A stretch of DNA of 33,922 nucleotides from JBDSGC01 sp046594105 (GTDB taxonomy: Bacteria > Acidobacteriota > Thermoanaerobaculia > Gp7-AA8): assembly GCA_046594105.1 (NCBI GenBank), contig JBKJQB010000345.1:1-33922 (forward strand). Direction: 5' to 3'. Below the pieces are notes generated by a model. That model had not been told where the DNA came from and searched no databases. It worked only from the letters and a program-made list of their open reading frames with translations. Shown piece by piece: positions 7,893 to 14,634 of the stretch (the stretch's first letter is position 1; each line of letters begins with the position of its first letter). The position numbers were made by a program, and so were the translations under genes.

Positions 7893-8218
7893 GGCAACAG
7901 TCGCTCCACGATTACCACATCTAGGAGCCTGCGCGGCATCACGTCTTGGAGCGCGATCTTGGCGGAGCCTTGGGCAACCAGCGCCGCCGGCCGTGCCGGC
8001 CGAGGTCTGTATTGAGAGGTGGACGCGAACGCGATGACGACGTCTCCCTCCTCGACCACCACGATGGGATGCCGCCCGTCAAACCACCTCTCGATCTCCG
8101 CAGCGGACCGATGTCTCGTTTCGAAAGTGGCCACGCGGTCGTCGATCCCCGCATTGTAGATCGCAGCGATCGCCGGGGCATCCGACCGTACCGCCGGCCG
8201 CGCTCGCGCTTTTTCCAT
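7889..8218 (-). pseudogene. GNAT acetyltransferase with its core replaced by a dispersed repeat
   Basis: The N-terminal ~72 residues are typical of the phosphinothricin/arsinothricin-type N-acetyltransferases: RPAVRSDAPAIAAIYNAGID, RVATFETRHRSAAEIERWF, then VVIAFASTSQYRPRP. The frame then enters the dispersed repeat (7921-8002), which codes for ARPAALVAQGSAKIALQDV and following residues. The last residues, DVVIVERLLP, match the normal C-terminus of the same family. The ~90 residues carrying the acetyl-CoA-binding loop are missing although the frame stays open. An active enzyme is unlikely. The open frame may still be translated and couples by ATGA to the next gene. Confidence 0.72.
7921..8002 (-). 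repeat. Dispersed palindromic repeat, type I copy (B), inside a gene
   Basis: An ~82-bp copy with CTAG at 7921-7924. Its sequence is nearly identical to copy A, with a few substitutions (ATCACG for GAACG, GCGCG for GCGTG). It lies within the acetyltransferase reading frame and does not interrupt it. Confidence 0.87.
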
Positions 8219-8278
8219 CGCGGGAACGATGAGGATGCCGGGCCGCCGCGCGTCGCGCGCGACGACCCTCAGCTCCCG

Positions 8279-10333
8279 TTACTTTCCCGTCAGTTCCCGA
8301 ATCACGTCCGTCGCCGCGTAGACCTTCCGCAACGCCGTCAGGATGCCGCGGGAGTCCACAGCCACAGCCCGTCCCTCGCGATCATCGAACGCGTAATCCC
8401 ACGGCAGCGACTGCAGGTTCCCATCGAAGATGATGCCCACGAATTCGTTGGCTCGATTGACCACCGGGCTCCCGGAGTTTCCGCCGATGATGTCCGCCGT
8501 GGAGATGAAGTTGAACGGGGTCTTGTCGTTCTTCAGCGTTTCCTTCTTCGCCAGCCACGTCTTGGGCAGGTTGAAGGGCACCTGATTCTTGTGCTGGGCG
8601 GAGCGGTCAAAGGTTCCGCCGATGGTGGTGGACCAGGGGATGGTCGTCCCGTTCTCCTCGAACTGCTTCACGGTCCCGATGGACAGACGGAGGGTGAAGG
8701 TTGCGTCAGGATAGCTGTCGCCTCCGCTGACCTTGAAGCCAGCGTTGGCGATCTTGGCGTAGGCCTGCCGCAGCGGCTCCTGAACGTTGTCTTCCACCTG
8801 CTTGCGCAGCTGGCGGGAGCGCGGGTCGACGATCCGCGCGACTTCCAGCATCGAATCGGTTTCTGCTCCGCCTTCCGCAATCCGCTTCCGGGCGGCGACA
8901 TCATGGAGCTTTGTGGTGCGCACCAGTTCGGACGCGCGCTGCTGCGGAGACTTCCCGTTGAGCACCTGCTTGACCAGCGGATCATCGGCACCCTGCACCT
9001 CGATCCAGTTGGCCAGAGAATCCGCAAGCTCCAGCGTCTCCATGTCGTCATAGAGGGGCGCTTCGGAGTACAGGTCCTGCTTCAGCGACTCCAGGTTCGA
9101 CTCCCGGTATTCGCGCAGCCGCTCGCCATTCGGCTTCTTCGTTTCTTCCGGCAGCCGGAGCAGCGTTTTGGCGATGCTGAACAGGCGGGAGTTGAAAGCG
9201 GTGCCTCCCTCCAGGAATCGATACTCGGCGTAAATGGGACGGTAGGTGGCAAACGCCTGGTCGACCATGGACCACGCATCCCCGTACTGCGCCTTGAGCT
9301 GGGGATCGGCGTCCACCTTCTGCCGGAGCGCCGATTCGGCGGACGATTTCGTCGCCCACACGGCTGGATCCTGCAGACCGGCGATCCGACCGACGTAAGC
9401 TTTCCGCGAGTTCTTGACCCCGAACAGGTCGTCGTGCGAGCGGCGGTCGTTCTCGCTGGAGCGCTCGCTGTAGTTGCTCAGCAGGACCTCCCGTCGCCGC
9501 AGCAGGTTCATGGTGAAGGGGTAGGTCACGTCGCGGAACCACTGCAGGTGCGACATCGTGTTGAGGCGATTCGTGCCGCCGGGATGGCCGGACACGAAAA
9601 CGAGGTCATTTTCTTTGACTCCCGTCTCGCTCCACTTCAGGTAGTCCGCTGGATGGACTGCCTTGCCGTTTTCGTAGGCGCGGAAGAAGCAGACGTCCAG
9701 ATCGTAACGGGGATATTCGAAGTTGTCGGGATCGCCGCCGAAGAACGCGATGGAGACCTCCGGGGCGAAGACCAGCCGGACGTCGGTGTACTTTTTGTAG
9801 CGGTAGAGGTGATATTCCGCGCCCTGGTAGAGGGTCACCACGTCGCTGCGGAGGCTGGTTTTCTGAGAGGACTCCTGCTCGATGGCCGCCATGACACTGC
9901 GGCGTGCCTTGGTCGCATCAGCGACCGGCATCCCGGCGGTCACCGAGGCGTTGACGCGGCTGGTGACGTCCTCGATCGACATCAGAACGTTCAGCTCCAG
10001 ATCGACGCACTTCACTTCCTCGGCGCTGGTTTTGGCGTGATATCCAGTGGCGATGTAATCGTGCTTGGCGTCGCTGATCTTCGACAAGCAGTCGAGTCCG
10101 ACGTGGTGATTGGTCAGCAGGAGACCATTTGACGAAACAAAAGAGCCGGACCCGCCGCTGTTGAAGCGCACGGACGACTTCTGCAGATGATCGAGCCAGG
10201 CCTGGGATGGCTCGAAGTTGTACTTCTGTTTCAGCATCGCGCGCGGGGGCCGGTTGAATAGCCACATCCCTTCGTCGGCCGCGAGCGGCAGGGCAAGAAT
10301 CAAGGCGAAACCGGTCAACAGAACTCTGCGCAT
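8279..10333 (-). CDS. S46 family dipeptidyl-peptidase (DPP7-like)
   Basis: A 684-aa protein with a signal peptide (MRRVLLTGFALILALPLAAD). It has the S46 catalytic elements: His in LLLTNHHVGLD (~77), Asp in YPRYDLDVCFF, and Ser620 in IIGGNSGSPVVN. The residue 18 after the Ser is Gly in IIFDGN. In characterised enzymes that position is Gly in DPP7 (hydrophobic or broad P1) and Arg in DPP11 (acidic P1), so DPP7-like specificity is inferred. Such enzymes trim dipeptides from peptides in the periplasm. The start at 10333 gives a proper signal peptide and has GGAGG eight bases upstream. A longer in-frame extension runs into the divergent SDR gene. Confidence 0.92.
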   Translation of the reverse strand: MRRVLLTGFALILALPLAADEGMWLFNRPPRAMLKQKYNFEPSQAWLDHLQKSSVRFNSGGSGSFVSSNGLLLTNHHVGLDCLSKISDAKHDYIATGYHAKTSAEEVKCVDLELNVLMSIEDVTSRVNASVTAGMPVADATKARRSVMAAIEQESSQKTSLRSDVVTLYQGAEYHLYRYKKYTDVRLVFAPEVSIAFFGGDPDNFEYPRYDLDVCFFRAYENGKAVHPADYLKWSETGVKENDLVFVSGHPGGTNRLNTMSHLQWFRDVTYPFTMNLLRRREVLLSNYSERSSENDRRSHDDLFGVKNSRKAYVGRIAGLQDPAVWATKSSAESALRQKVDADPQLKAQYGDAWSMVDQAFATYRPIYAEYRFLEGGTAFNSRLFSIAKTLLRLPEETKKPNGERLREYRESNLESLKQDLYSEAPLYDDMETLELADSLANWIEVQGADDPLVKQVLNGKSPQQRASELVRTTKLHDVAARKRIAEGGAETDSMLEVARIVDPRSRQLRKQVEDNVQEPLRQAYAKIANAGFKVSGGDSYPDATFTLRLSIGTVKQFEENGTTIPWSTTIGGTFDRSAQHKNQVPFNLPKTWLAKKETLKNDKTPFNFISTADIIGGNSGSPVVNRANEFVGIIFDGNLQSLPWDYAFDDREGRAVAVDSRGILTALRKVYAATDVIRELTGK

Positions 10334-10362
10334 ACGTGACCCTCCGATTACCACTTTCGGGG

Positions 10363-10368
10363 ATTCTA
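10363..10368 (-). promoter_or_regulatory. -10-like TAGAAT upstream of the S46 peptidase
   Basis: On the minus strand TAGAAT lies 29 nt before the start codon, upstream of the GGAGG ribosome-binding site. The -35 region is weak. It matches the hexamer found before several other genes in this window. Confidence 0.4.
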
Positions 10369-10435
10369 TTGCCAATCCGCAAGACAGGAGCTCCGCCGGT
10401 GTGACATGGCCATGCCGGCGGGATATCGTCCACGA

Positions 10436-11224
10436 ATGCATCTGGATATCGCAGGTCGAGTGGCCATGGTCGCCGCTTCCAGCAAAGGTCTTGGCAGGGC
10501 CATCGCCGAAGCACTGGCGCGCGAGGGATGCCGCCTCTCGATCTGCTCCCGCTCAGCCGAATCGCTCGAGCCTGTGCGCGCGGCGATCGAGGCAGGAGGT
10601 GCCGAGGTCATCGCGGTGGTGTGCGACGTCACCAGCGCCTCCGACCTCGAGCGATGGTTCCAGGAGACCGTGGAGCGGTTTGGCCAGGTGGACATCCTGA
10701 TCACCAATACCGGCGGTCCTCCCGCCGCTCCTTTCATGGCTCTCGACGAGTCTCAATGGCAGCTGGGGATCGACAGCACGCTGATGAACGTGGTCCGCCT
10801 CTGCAAACTGGTCATCCCCGGAATGCAGAAAAGGAAGTGGGGCCGCATCGTTCACATCACGTCGCTGGTGGCCAAAATGCCGGTCGATCTGCTGACGATC
10901 TCCAGCACCCTGCGTGCTGGACTCTCCGCCCTGACAAAAACCATGGCCGATCAAGTGGCCAGGGACAACATTCTGGTCAACGCCGTTCTCCCCGGCCACT
11001 ACCTCACCGACCGCCAGAAGCACCTCGGCGCAATTCGTTCACAGGAGCGAGGCATCACCTACGAGCAATACCTGGAGGACTCGGTAAAAGCGATTCCGTT
11101 GGGCCGCTTCGGCCGGCCGGAGGAGCTCGCGGACGTCGTGACCTTCCTCTGCAGCGAGCGCGCGAGCTACGTGACCGGCGCAAGCATCCAGGTCGACGGC
11201 GGCATCATCCGCTCCACGTTCTAG
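10436..11224 (+). CDS. SDR-family oxidoreductase lacking canonical Tyr/Lys
   Basis: A 262-aa Rossmann-fold protein starting MHLDIAGRVAMVAASSKGLG, with later landmarks VVCDVTSASD, LITNTGGPP (NNAG position), GRIVHITS, VNAVLPG and a C-terminal YVTGASIQVDGG. It resembles the FabG-like 3-oxoacyl-ACP reductase group. The active-site Ser is present in HITS. The residues 13 and 17 further on, normally Tyr and Lys, are Ser and Arg (TISSTLRAG). Such divergent FabG-like SDRs occur in nature, but their chemistry is unclear. The start at 10436 places the fold correctly; ATG 10406 would add ten residues. The TAG stop is flush with a repeat. Confidence 0.82.
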   Translation: MHLDIAGRVAMVAASSKGLGRAIAEALAREGCRLSICSRSAESLEPVRAAIEAGGAEVIAVVCDVTSASDLERWFQETVERFGQVDILITNTGGPPAAPFMALDESQWQLGIDSTLMNVVRLCKLVIPGMQKRKWGRIVHITSLVAKMPVDLLTISSTLRAGLSALTKTMADQVARDNILVNAVLPGHYLTDRQKHLGAIRSQERGITYEQYLEDSVKAIPLGRFGRPEELADVVTFLCSERASYVTGASIQVDGGIIRSTF

Positions 11225-11308
11225 GCCGGCACGGCCGGCGGCGTTGGTTCGCAGCCGGCACGGCCGGCGGCGTTGGTTCGCAAAGCGTCCGCCACGATTT
11301 CGCCTCAG
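11221..11308 (+). repeat. Dispersed palindromic repeat, type II copy (F), with a 29-bp tandem duplication
   Basis: It begins CTAG at 11221, whose TAG is the SDR stop codon. The first 29 bp after the stop (11225-11253, GCCGGCACGGCCGG to TTCGCA) are repeated exactly at 11254-11282. The element then completes with AAGCGTCCGCCACGATTT. Confidence 0.85.
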
Positions 11309-11337
11309 TCGCGATGCTGGGGAAATGGCTGCCTTCC

Positions 11338-11374
11338 GTAGCGCCGGCATCCCTGCCGGCCGTGTCGGCGCTAC
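11338..11374. repeat. Inverted repeat containing a stop codon
   Basis: GTAGCGCCG at 11338-11346 is inverted at 11366-11374. A nested GCCGGCA/TGCCGGC pair (11344-11350 and 11354-11360) has a 4-nt loop. The TAG of the minus-strand dehydrogenase gene is in the outer arm. It may act as an mRNA 3' hairpin between the convergent genes. Confidence 0.7.
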
Positions 11375-12243
11375 TCCCAGGTCGTGCCGTTCATCTTCGC
11401 CACGATCCTGGCCACCTCGATGTAATCGGCGTTTTCGCCGAGTTGATTCAGCGAGGCGGTGAAGAGCTGCTGGGTCAGGGCCAGCATCGGCGTCGAGGCA
11501 TGCAACTGGTGCGACAGCGAAGCCGCGATGCGGATGTCCTTGTCGTGATGGGCGAGCTTGAATACCAGCGGCCACTGGTGCTCGATCAAGCGCATCGGCA
11601 ATAGATTTTCGGAGGCGTTCGATCGCCCGCTGCCAGCGTTGGTCACGGCCAGAGCCGTCTTCATGTCGATGCCGAGCTGTTTGGCCAGCAGCAGACACTC
11701 CGAGGTGATCCACACGGTGGCACCCATGATCGAATTGGTGAGCACCTTGATGGCATGACCCGATCCCGCTGGTCCGACGTGGATGATGGTCTTGCCGCAG
11801 TGCTGGAGGACCGCGCGCGCACGCTCGAAGTCCCCCGCCTCGCCCCCGATCATGATGGTCAGCGTGGCTTTCTCCGCCCCCACAACGGCGCCAGTCACCG
11901 GCGCATCGACGAAGGCCACACCCTTTTCTGCGAGCCCCTCTGCAGTCCGGCGGCTCACATTCGGATCTCCGCTGGTCGCATCGATCCACAAGGTTCCCGG
12001 CCGCAGGGCGGGGAGAATCCGCTCCACGACGGCGTCAACCTCGGCACTGGTCGGCAACATGGTGATGATGATCTCGGCGCTGGCACACTCATCGAGATCC
12101 CTGGCCAGATGAGTTCCATGCTCCCGAGCATGTCGCTCCGCCTTTTCCGACGTCCGATTCCACACCAGCACATCGAAGTGACTGGCCAGATGTCGAGCCA
12201 TCGGATAACCCATGGCTCCGAGCCCGATGAATGCGATCTTCAT
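11371..12243 (-). CDS. 3-hydroxyisobutyrate dehydrogenase-like NAD(P)-dependent dehydrogenase
   Basis: A 290-aa protein of the beta-hydroxyacid dehydrogenase family (HIBADH, tartronate semialdehyde and glyoxylate/succinic-semialdehyde reductases). The N-terminal Rossmann motif is IAFIGLGAMGYPMARHL. The substrate loop is FVDAPVTGAVVGAEKATLTI. The catalytic Lys region is GSGHAIKVLTNS. The C-terminal all-helical domain ends DYIEVARIVAKMN. The exact substrate cannot be read from sequence. ATG 12243 gives the canonical start. TATCAT lies 8 nt upstream, so a leaderless transcript is possible. Confidence 0.88.
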   Translation of the reverse strand: MKIAFIGLGAMGYPMARHLASHFDVLVWNRTSEKAERHAREHGTHLARDLDECASAEIIITMLPTSAEVDAVVERILPALRPGTLWIDATSGDPNVSRRTAEGLAEKGVAFVDAPVTGAVVGAEKATLTIMIGGEAGDFERARAVLQHCGKTIIHVGPAGSGHAIKVLTNSIMGATVWITSECLLLAKQLGIDMKTALAVTNAGSGRSNASENLLPMRLIEHQWPLVFKLAHHDKDIRIAASLSHQLHASTPMLALTQQLFTASLNQLGENADYIEVARIVAKMNGTTWE

Positions 12244-12353
12244 GGCCGCGAATGATAGTGCCGCGCGCGAATAAACAAAGAAACCTCTGCCCAAAAATGG
12301 TCACACGACTGGACGGTGACCGAGATAGCGCGCGATTTGCAATCGTCTCGGCT

Positions 12354-13880
12354 ATGACCACTTTTGACGAGACCTTTCGAGCCGCGTTTGATTTCTCCGG
12401 CCTCTCCATCGACATCGGCCACGTGATGGAGGAAGGCACTCCGAAAGGCACCCTTCCCGTGCGGATTCCCCTGGGGATCATGAACCGTCACGGTCTGATC
12501 GCCGGTTCCACCGGGACGGGGAAGACACGAACGCTGCAACTTCTCGCGGAGGGGCTCTCCCGCAACGGCGTGCCGGTGTTCCTCGCGGATGTGAAGGGCG
12601 ATCTGGCCGGCATGTCGCAGGCCGGACAGCCCAACGAAAAGATTCTGGCGCGGGTCAAGAGCGTGGGCCGGGAGTTCACGCCCGAGGCGTTTCCGGTTGA
12701 ATTCTTCAGCCTCACCGGGACGCACGGCACCCAGGTTCGCGCCACCATCACCTCGTTCGGCCCGATCCTTCTGGGAAAAGTTCTCGATCTTTCGGATGTG
12801 CAGCAGAGCGTGCTGGCGATGGTCTTCCAGTACTGCGACGACCGGAAGCTGCCGCTCCTCGACTTCAAGGATCTGCGCGACGTTCTCCAGTACCTCGGGG
12901 CGGAGGGAAAGGCCGACCTGAAGCAGTACGGGTCCATGTCGTCGCAGACCGTCGGCGTGCTCATTCGAAAAATGATCGAGCTGGAGCAGCAGGGCGCAGG
13001 GAAGTTTTTCGGTGAGCCGGAGCTGGACATCAACGACCTGATGCGCGTCTCAGGCGGCAAAGGGGTCGTCAATGTCCTCTCCCTGAATGATGTGCAGGAC
13101 AAGCCGCGTCTGTGGTCGACCTTTCTGATGTGGCTTCTCGGCCAGTTCTACTACCACCTGCCGGAAGTGGGGGATCCGGAGAAACCGAAGCTGGTGTTCT
13201 TCTTTGACGAAGCGCACCTTCTGTTCGAGGATGCCTCCTCGGTCCTGCAGCAGCACATCGAACAGGTGGCGCGCCTAATCCGGTCGAAAGGAATCGGAGT
13301 GTTCTTCATCACCCAGACGCCGAAGGACATCGACGAGGACGTTCTGGCGCAGCTCGGAAATCGGGTCCAGCACGCCGTGCGCGCCTTCACTCCGAAAGAT
13401 GCCAAAGACCTCAAGGCAACGGCGTCGACCTATCCCACCAGTCCTTTCTACGACGTCGGCAAGACTCTGACGTCGCTGGGAATCGGTGAAGCCATCGTGT
13501 CCGTACTCAGCCCGAAAGGAACGCCAACGCCCACAGCGGTCGTGCAGATCCTTCCGCCCTCGTCATCCATGTCGGCGATCGATGAGAATGGCTATCAGCA
13601 GGTCATCGGCCGGTCGGCCATCGCGTCGAAGTACATCAACGCAATCGATCGCGAAAGCGCTCATGAGATTCTTCAGAAAAAGCTGGGGGCCACACCTGCC
13701 GCCGCCACTCCAGCTGCCGGATCGGCTCCGCAGGGCGCACCGGCTGAAAAGAGCGTCTTTCAGGAAGTGCTGAGCAGCCCGCTGGCCAAGAGTGTGGTTC
13801 GAGCCGCGTCGACGCAAGTGGCGCGCACAGTCACGCAGCAGGTTGTCAGAGGGATTTTCGGAATGCTCAAAGGACGCTGA
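12354..13880 (+). CDS. HerA-like DUF853 ATPase (YjgR type)
   Basis: A 508-aa P-loop ATPase. Walker A is AGSTGTGKTRTLQ (residues ~50-62). Walker B is KLVFFFDEAHLLF (~residue 280). FFITQTPKDIDEDVLAQLGN contains a sensor-like segment. Other family marks are GIMNRHGLIAGSTG, FLADVKGDLAGM and YPTSPFYDVGKTLTSLGIGE. The C-terminal ~70 residues are an Ala/Pro-rich linker followed by a basic helix. DUF853 proteins belong to the HerA/FtsK motor group; their physiological role is not settled. ATG 12354 gives a normal N-terminus (MTTFDETFRAAFDFSG). Confidence 0.9.
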   Translation: MTTFDETFRAAFDFSGLSIDIGHVMEEGTPKGTLPVRIPLGIMNRHGLIAGSTGTGKTRTLQLLAEGLSRNGVPVFLADVKGDLAGMSQAGQPNEKILARVKSVGREFTPEAFPVEFFSLTGTHGTQVRATITSFGPILLGKVLDLSDVQQSVLAMVFQYCDDRKLPLLDFKDLRDVLQYLGAEGKADLKQYGSMSSQTVGVLIRKMIELEQQGAGKFFGEPELDINDLMRVSGGKGVVNVLSLNDVQDKPRLWSTFLMWLLGQFYYHLPEVGDPEKPKLVFFFDEAHLLFEDASSVLQQHIEQVARLIRSKGIGVFFITQTPKDIDEDVLAQLGNRVQHAVRAFTPKDAKDLKATASTYPTSPFYDVGKTLTSLGIGEAIVSVLSPKGTPTPTAVVQILPPSSSMSAIDENGYQQVIGRSAIASKYINAIDRESAHEILQKKLGATPAAATPAAGSAPQGAPAEKSVFQEVLSSPLAKSVVRAASTQVARTVTQQVVRGIFGMLKGR

Positions 13881-14075
13881 GAGGGGATCTCGCGTTTCTG
13901 ACCTTCACCATTCCATCGAGACCCTCCGGCTAGCGATGCAGAGAGAGAGGTAGCTTCAGCAATTTGGACCACGAAGAGCACGCCCATTCGCCCGCTCTAC
14001 CGTGGCTTTGGGTCCGAGGTGGGGCGCGTAGCTGAAGGGTCTCGATCGATCGGTGAGACAAAAATCAAAGAGCGA

Positions 14076-14100
14076 ATAAAAAAGGGGCCGTTACGCCCCT
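14076..14100 (-). terminator. Rho-independent terminator, minus direction
   Basis: Read on the minus strand, AGGGGC-GTAAC-GGCCCCT is followed by TTTTTTATTC. The stem arms are at 14084-14088 and 14095-14099. It lies downstream of the ferredoxin gene as a second stop signal. Confidence 0.75.
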
Positions 14101-14149
14101 GGAAGCCGTTTCCGGCTCGGCTGCTGTGAGTCGTCAATCTAATCGAACT

Positions 14150-14179
14150 TCAAAACAAAAGATAGTGACTTCCGTCACC
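14150..14179 (-). terminator. Terminator immediately after the ferredoxin gene
   Basis: Minus strand: GTGAC-GGAA-GTCAC (arms 14174-14178 and 14165-14169) is followed by TATCTTTTGTTTTG. It starts four bases after the ferredoxin stop codon. The stem is short but the tract is T-rich. Confidence 0.55.
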
Positions 14180-14181
14180 AA

Positions 14182-14448
14182 TTACGTCTGGGCCTTGAAC
14201 CAGTCCGCGTTGATCTGCGTGTAGTTGCTCCACTTCTCCGGCACGAGGTCCTCCGGGAAGATTGCCTGAACCGGGCAGGCCGGCTCGCAGGCTCCGCAGT
14301 CGATGCAGACCTCAGGGTCGATGTACAGCATCGTCTCCTTCTCAAAGGTCGCTTCATCCTTTCTCGGATGAATACAGTCCACCGGACACACCTCGACACA
14401 GGCAGTGTCTTTGGTGGTCACGCATGGCTCGGCGATCACATAGGTCAT
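14182..14448 (-). CDS. fdxA: FdxA-type ferredoxin
   Basis: An 88-aa ferredoxin starting MTYVIAEPCVTTKDTACVEV. The Cys spacing C-x7-C-x3-C-x3-C in the first half and CIDCGACEPACP in the second matches seven-iron (3Fe-4S plus 4Fe-4S) FdxA ferredoxins. It carries electrons in the cytoplasm; the partner enzymes are unknown. The start is ATG 14448, because GGGAGG lies about 10 nt upstream of it. The in-frame ATG at 14457 would sit almost on top of that ribosome-binding site. A -10-like TACAAT precedes the gene and terminator hairpins follow it, so it is probably monocistronic. Confidence 0.9.
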   Translation of the reverse strand: MTYVIAEPCVTTKDTACVEVCPVDCIHPRKDEATFEKETMLYIDPEVCIDCGACEPACPVQAIFPEDLVPEKWSNYTQINADWFKAQT

Positions 14449-14478
14449 GGGCGGCATTCCTCCCGGATCAGTGCGCGC

Positions 14479-14484
14479 ATTGTA
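14479..14484 (-). promoter_or_regulatory. -10-like TACAAT of the ferredoxin gene
   Basis: On the minus strand TACAAT lies 30 nt before the ATG at 14448, upstream of the GGGAGG site. There is no good -35 match. Confidence 0.4.
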
Positions 14485-14536
14485 TCAACGGAAATGGTGG
14501 CGCCGTTCGCTGAAGAACGCTGGAGTTGTGAAGGAC

Positions 14537-14620
14537 CTGGGAGCCTGAGCGGCAGAACGTCTTGGAGCGTGATCTTGGCGGAGCCTCGGGCAACCAGCGC
14601 CGCCGGCCGTGCCGGCCTGG
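14537..14620 (-). repeat. Dispersed palindromic repeat, type I copy (C)
   Basis: An ~84-bp copy 14-17 nt downstream of the long greA stop codon and in the same orientation as that gene. The end tetranucleotides are CTGG rather than CTAG at both sides. The internal sequence is nearly identical to copy A. Confidence 0.85.
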
Positions 14621-14634
14621 CGAGAGGACAACTC

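Larger units (their letters stand above)
13881..14181. other. Gene-free gap between convergent herA-like and ferredoxin genes
   Basis: No reading frame or tRNA is seen in this ~300-bp stretch. It holds two minus-strand terminator-like hairpins (listed separately) and a small GTCTC/GAGAC inverted pair at about 14038-14059. Confidence 0.5.

Noticed and set aside
7946..10132. A 728-aa open frame on the plus strand
   Set aside because: It is antisense to the S46 peptidase and the GNAT remnant, low in motif content and rich in Arg/Gly/His as expected for a shadow frame.
13881..14075. A possible tRNA or small RNA in the gap after the HerA-like gene
   Set aside because: No cloverleaf, no T-loop GTTCGANTC and no CCA-like end could be found on either strand by eye.
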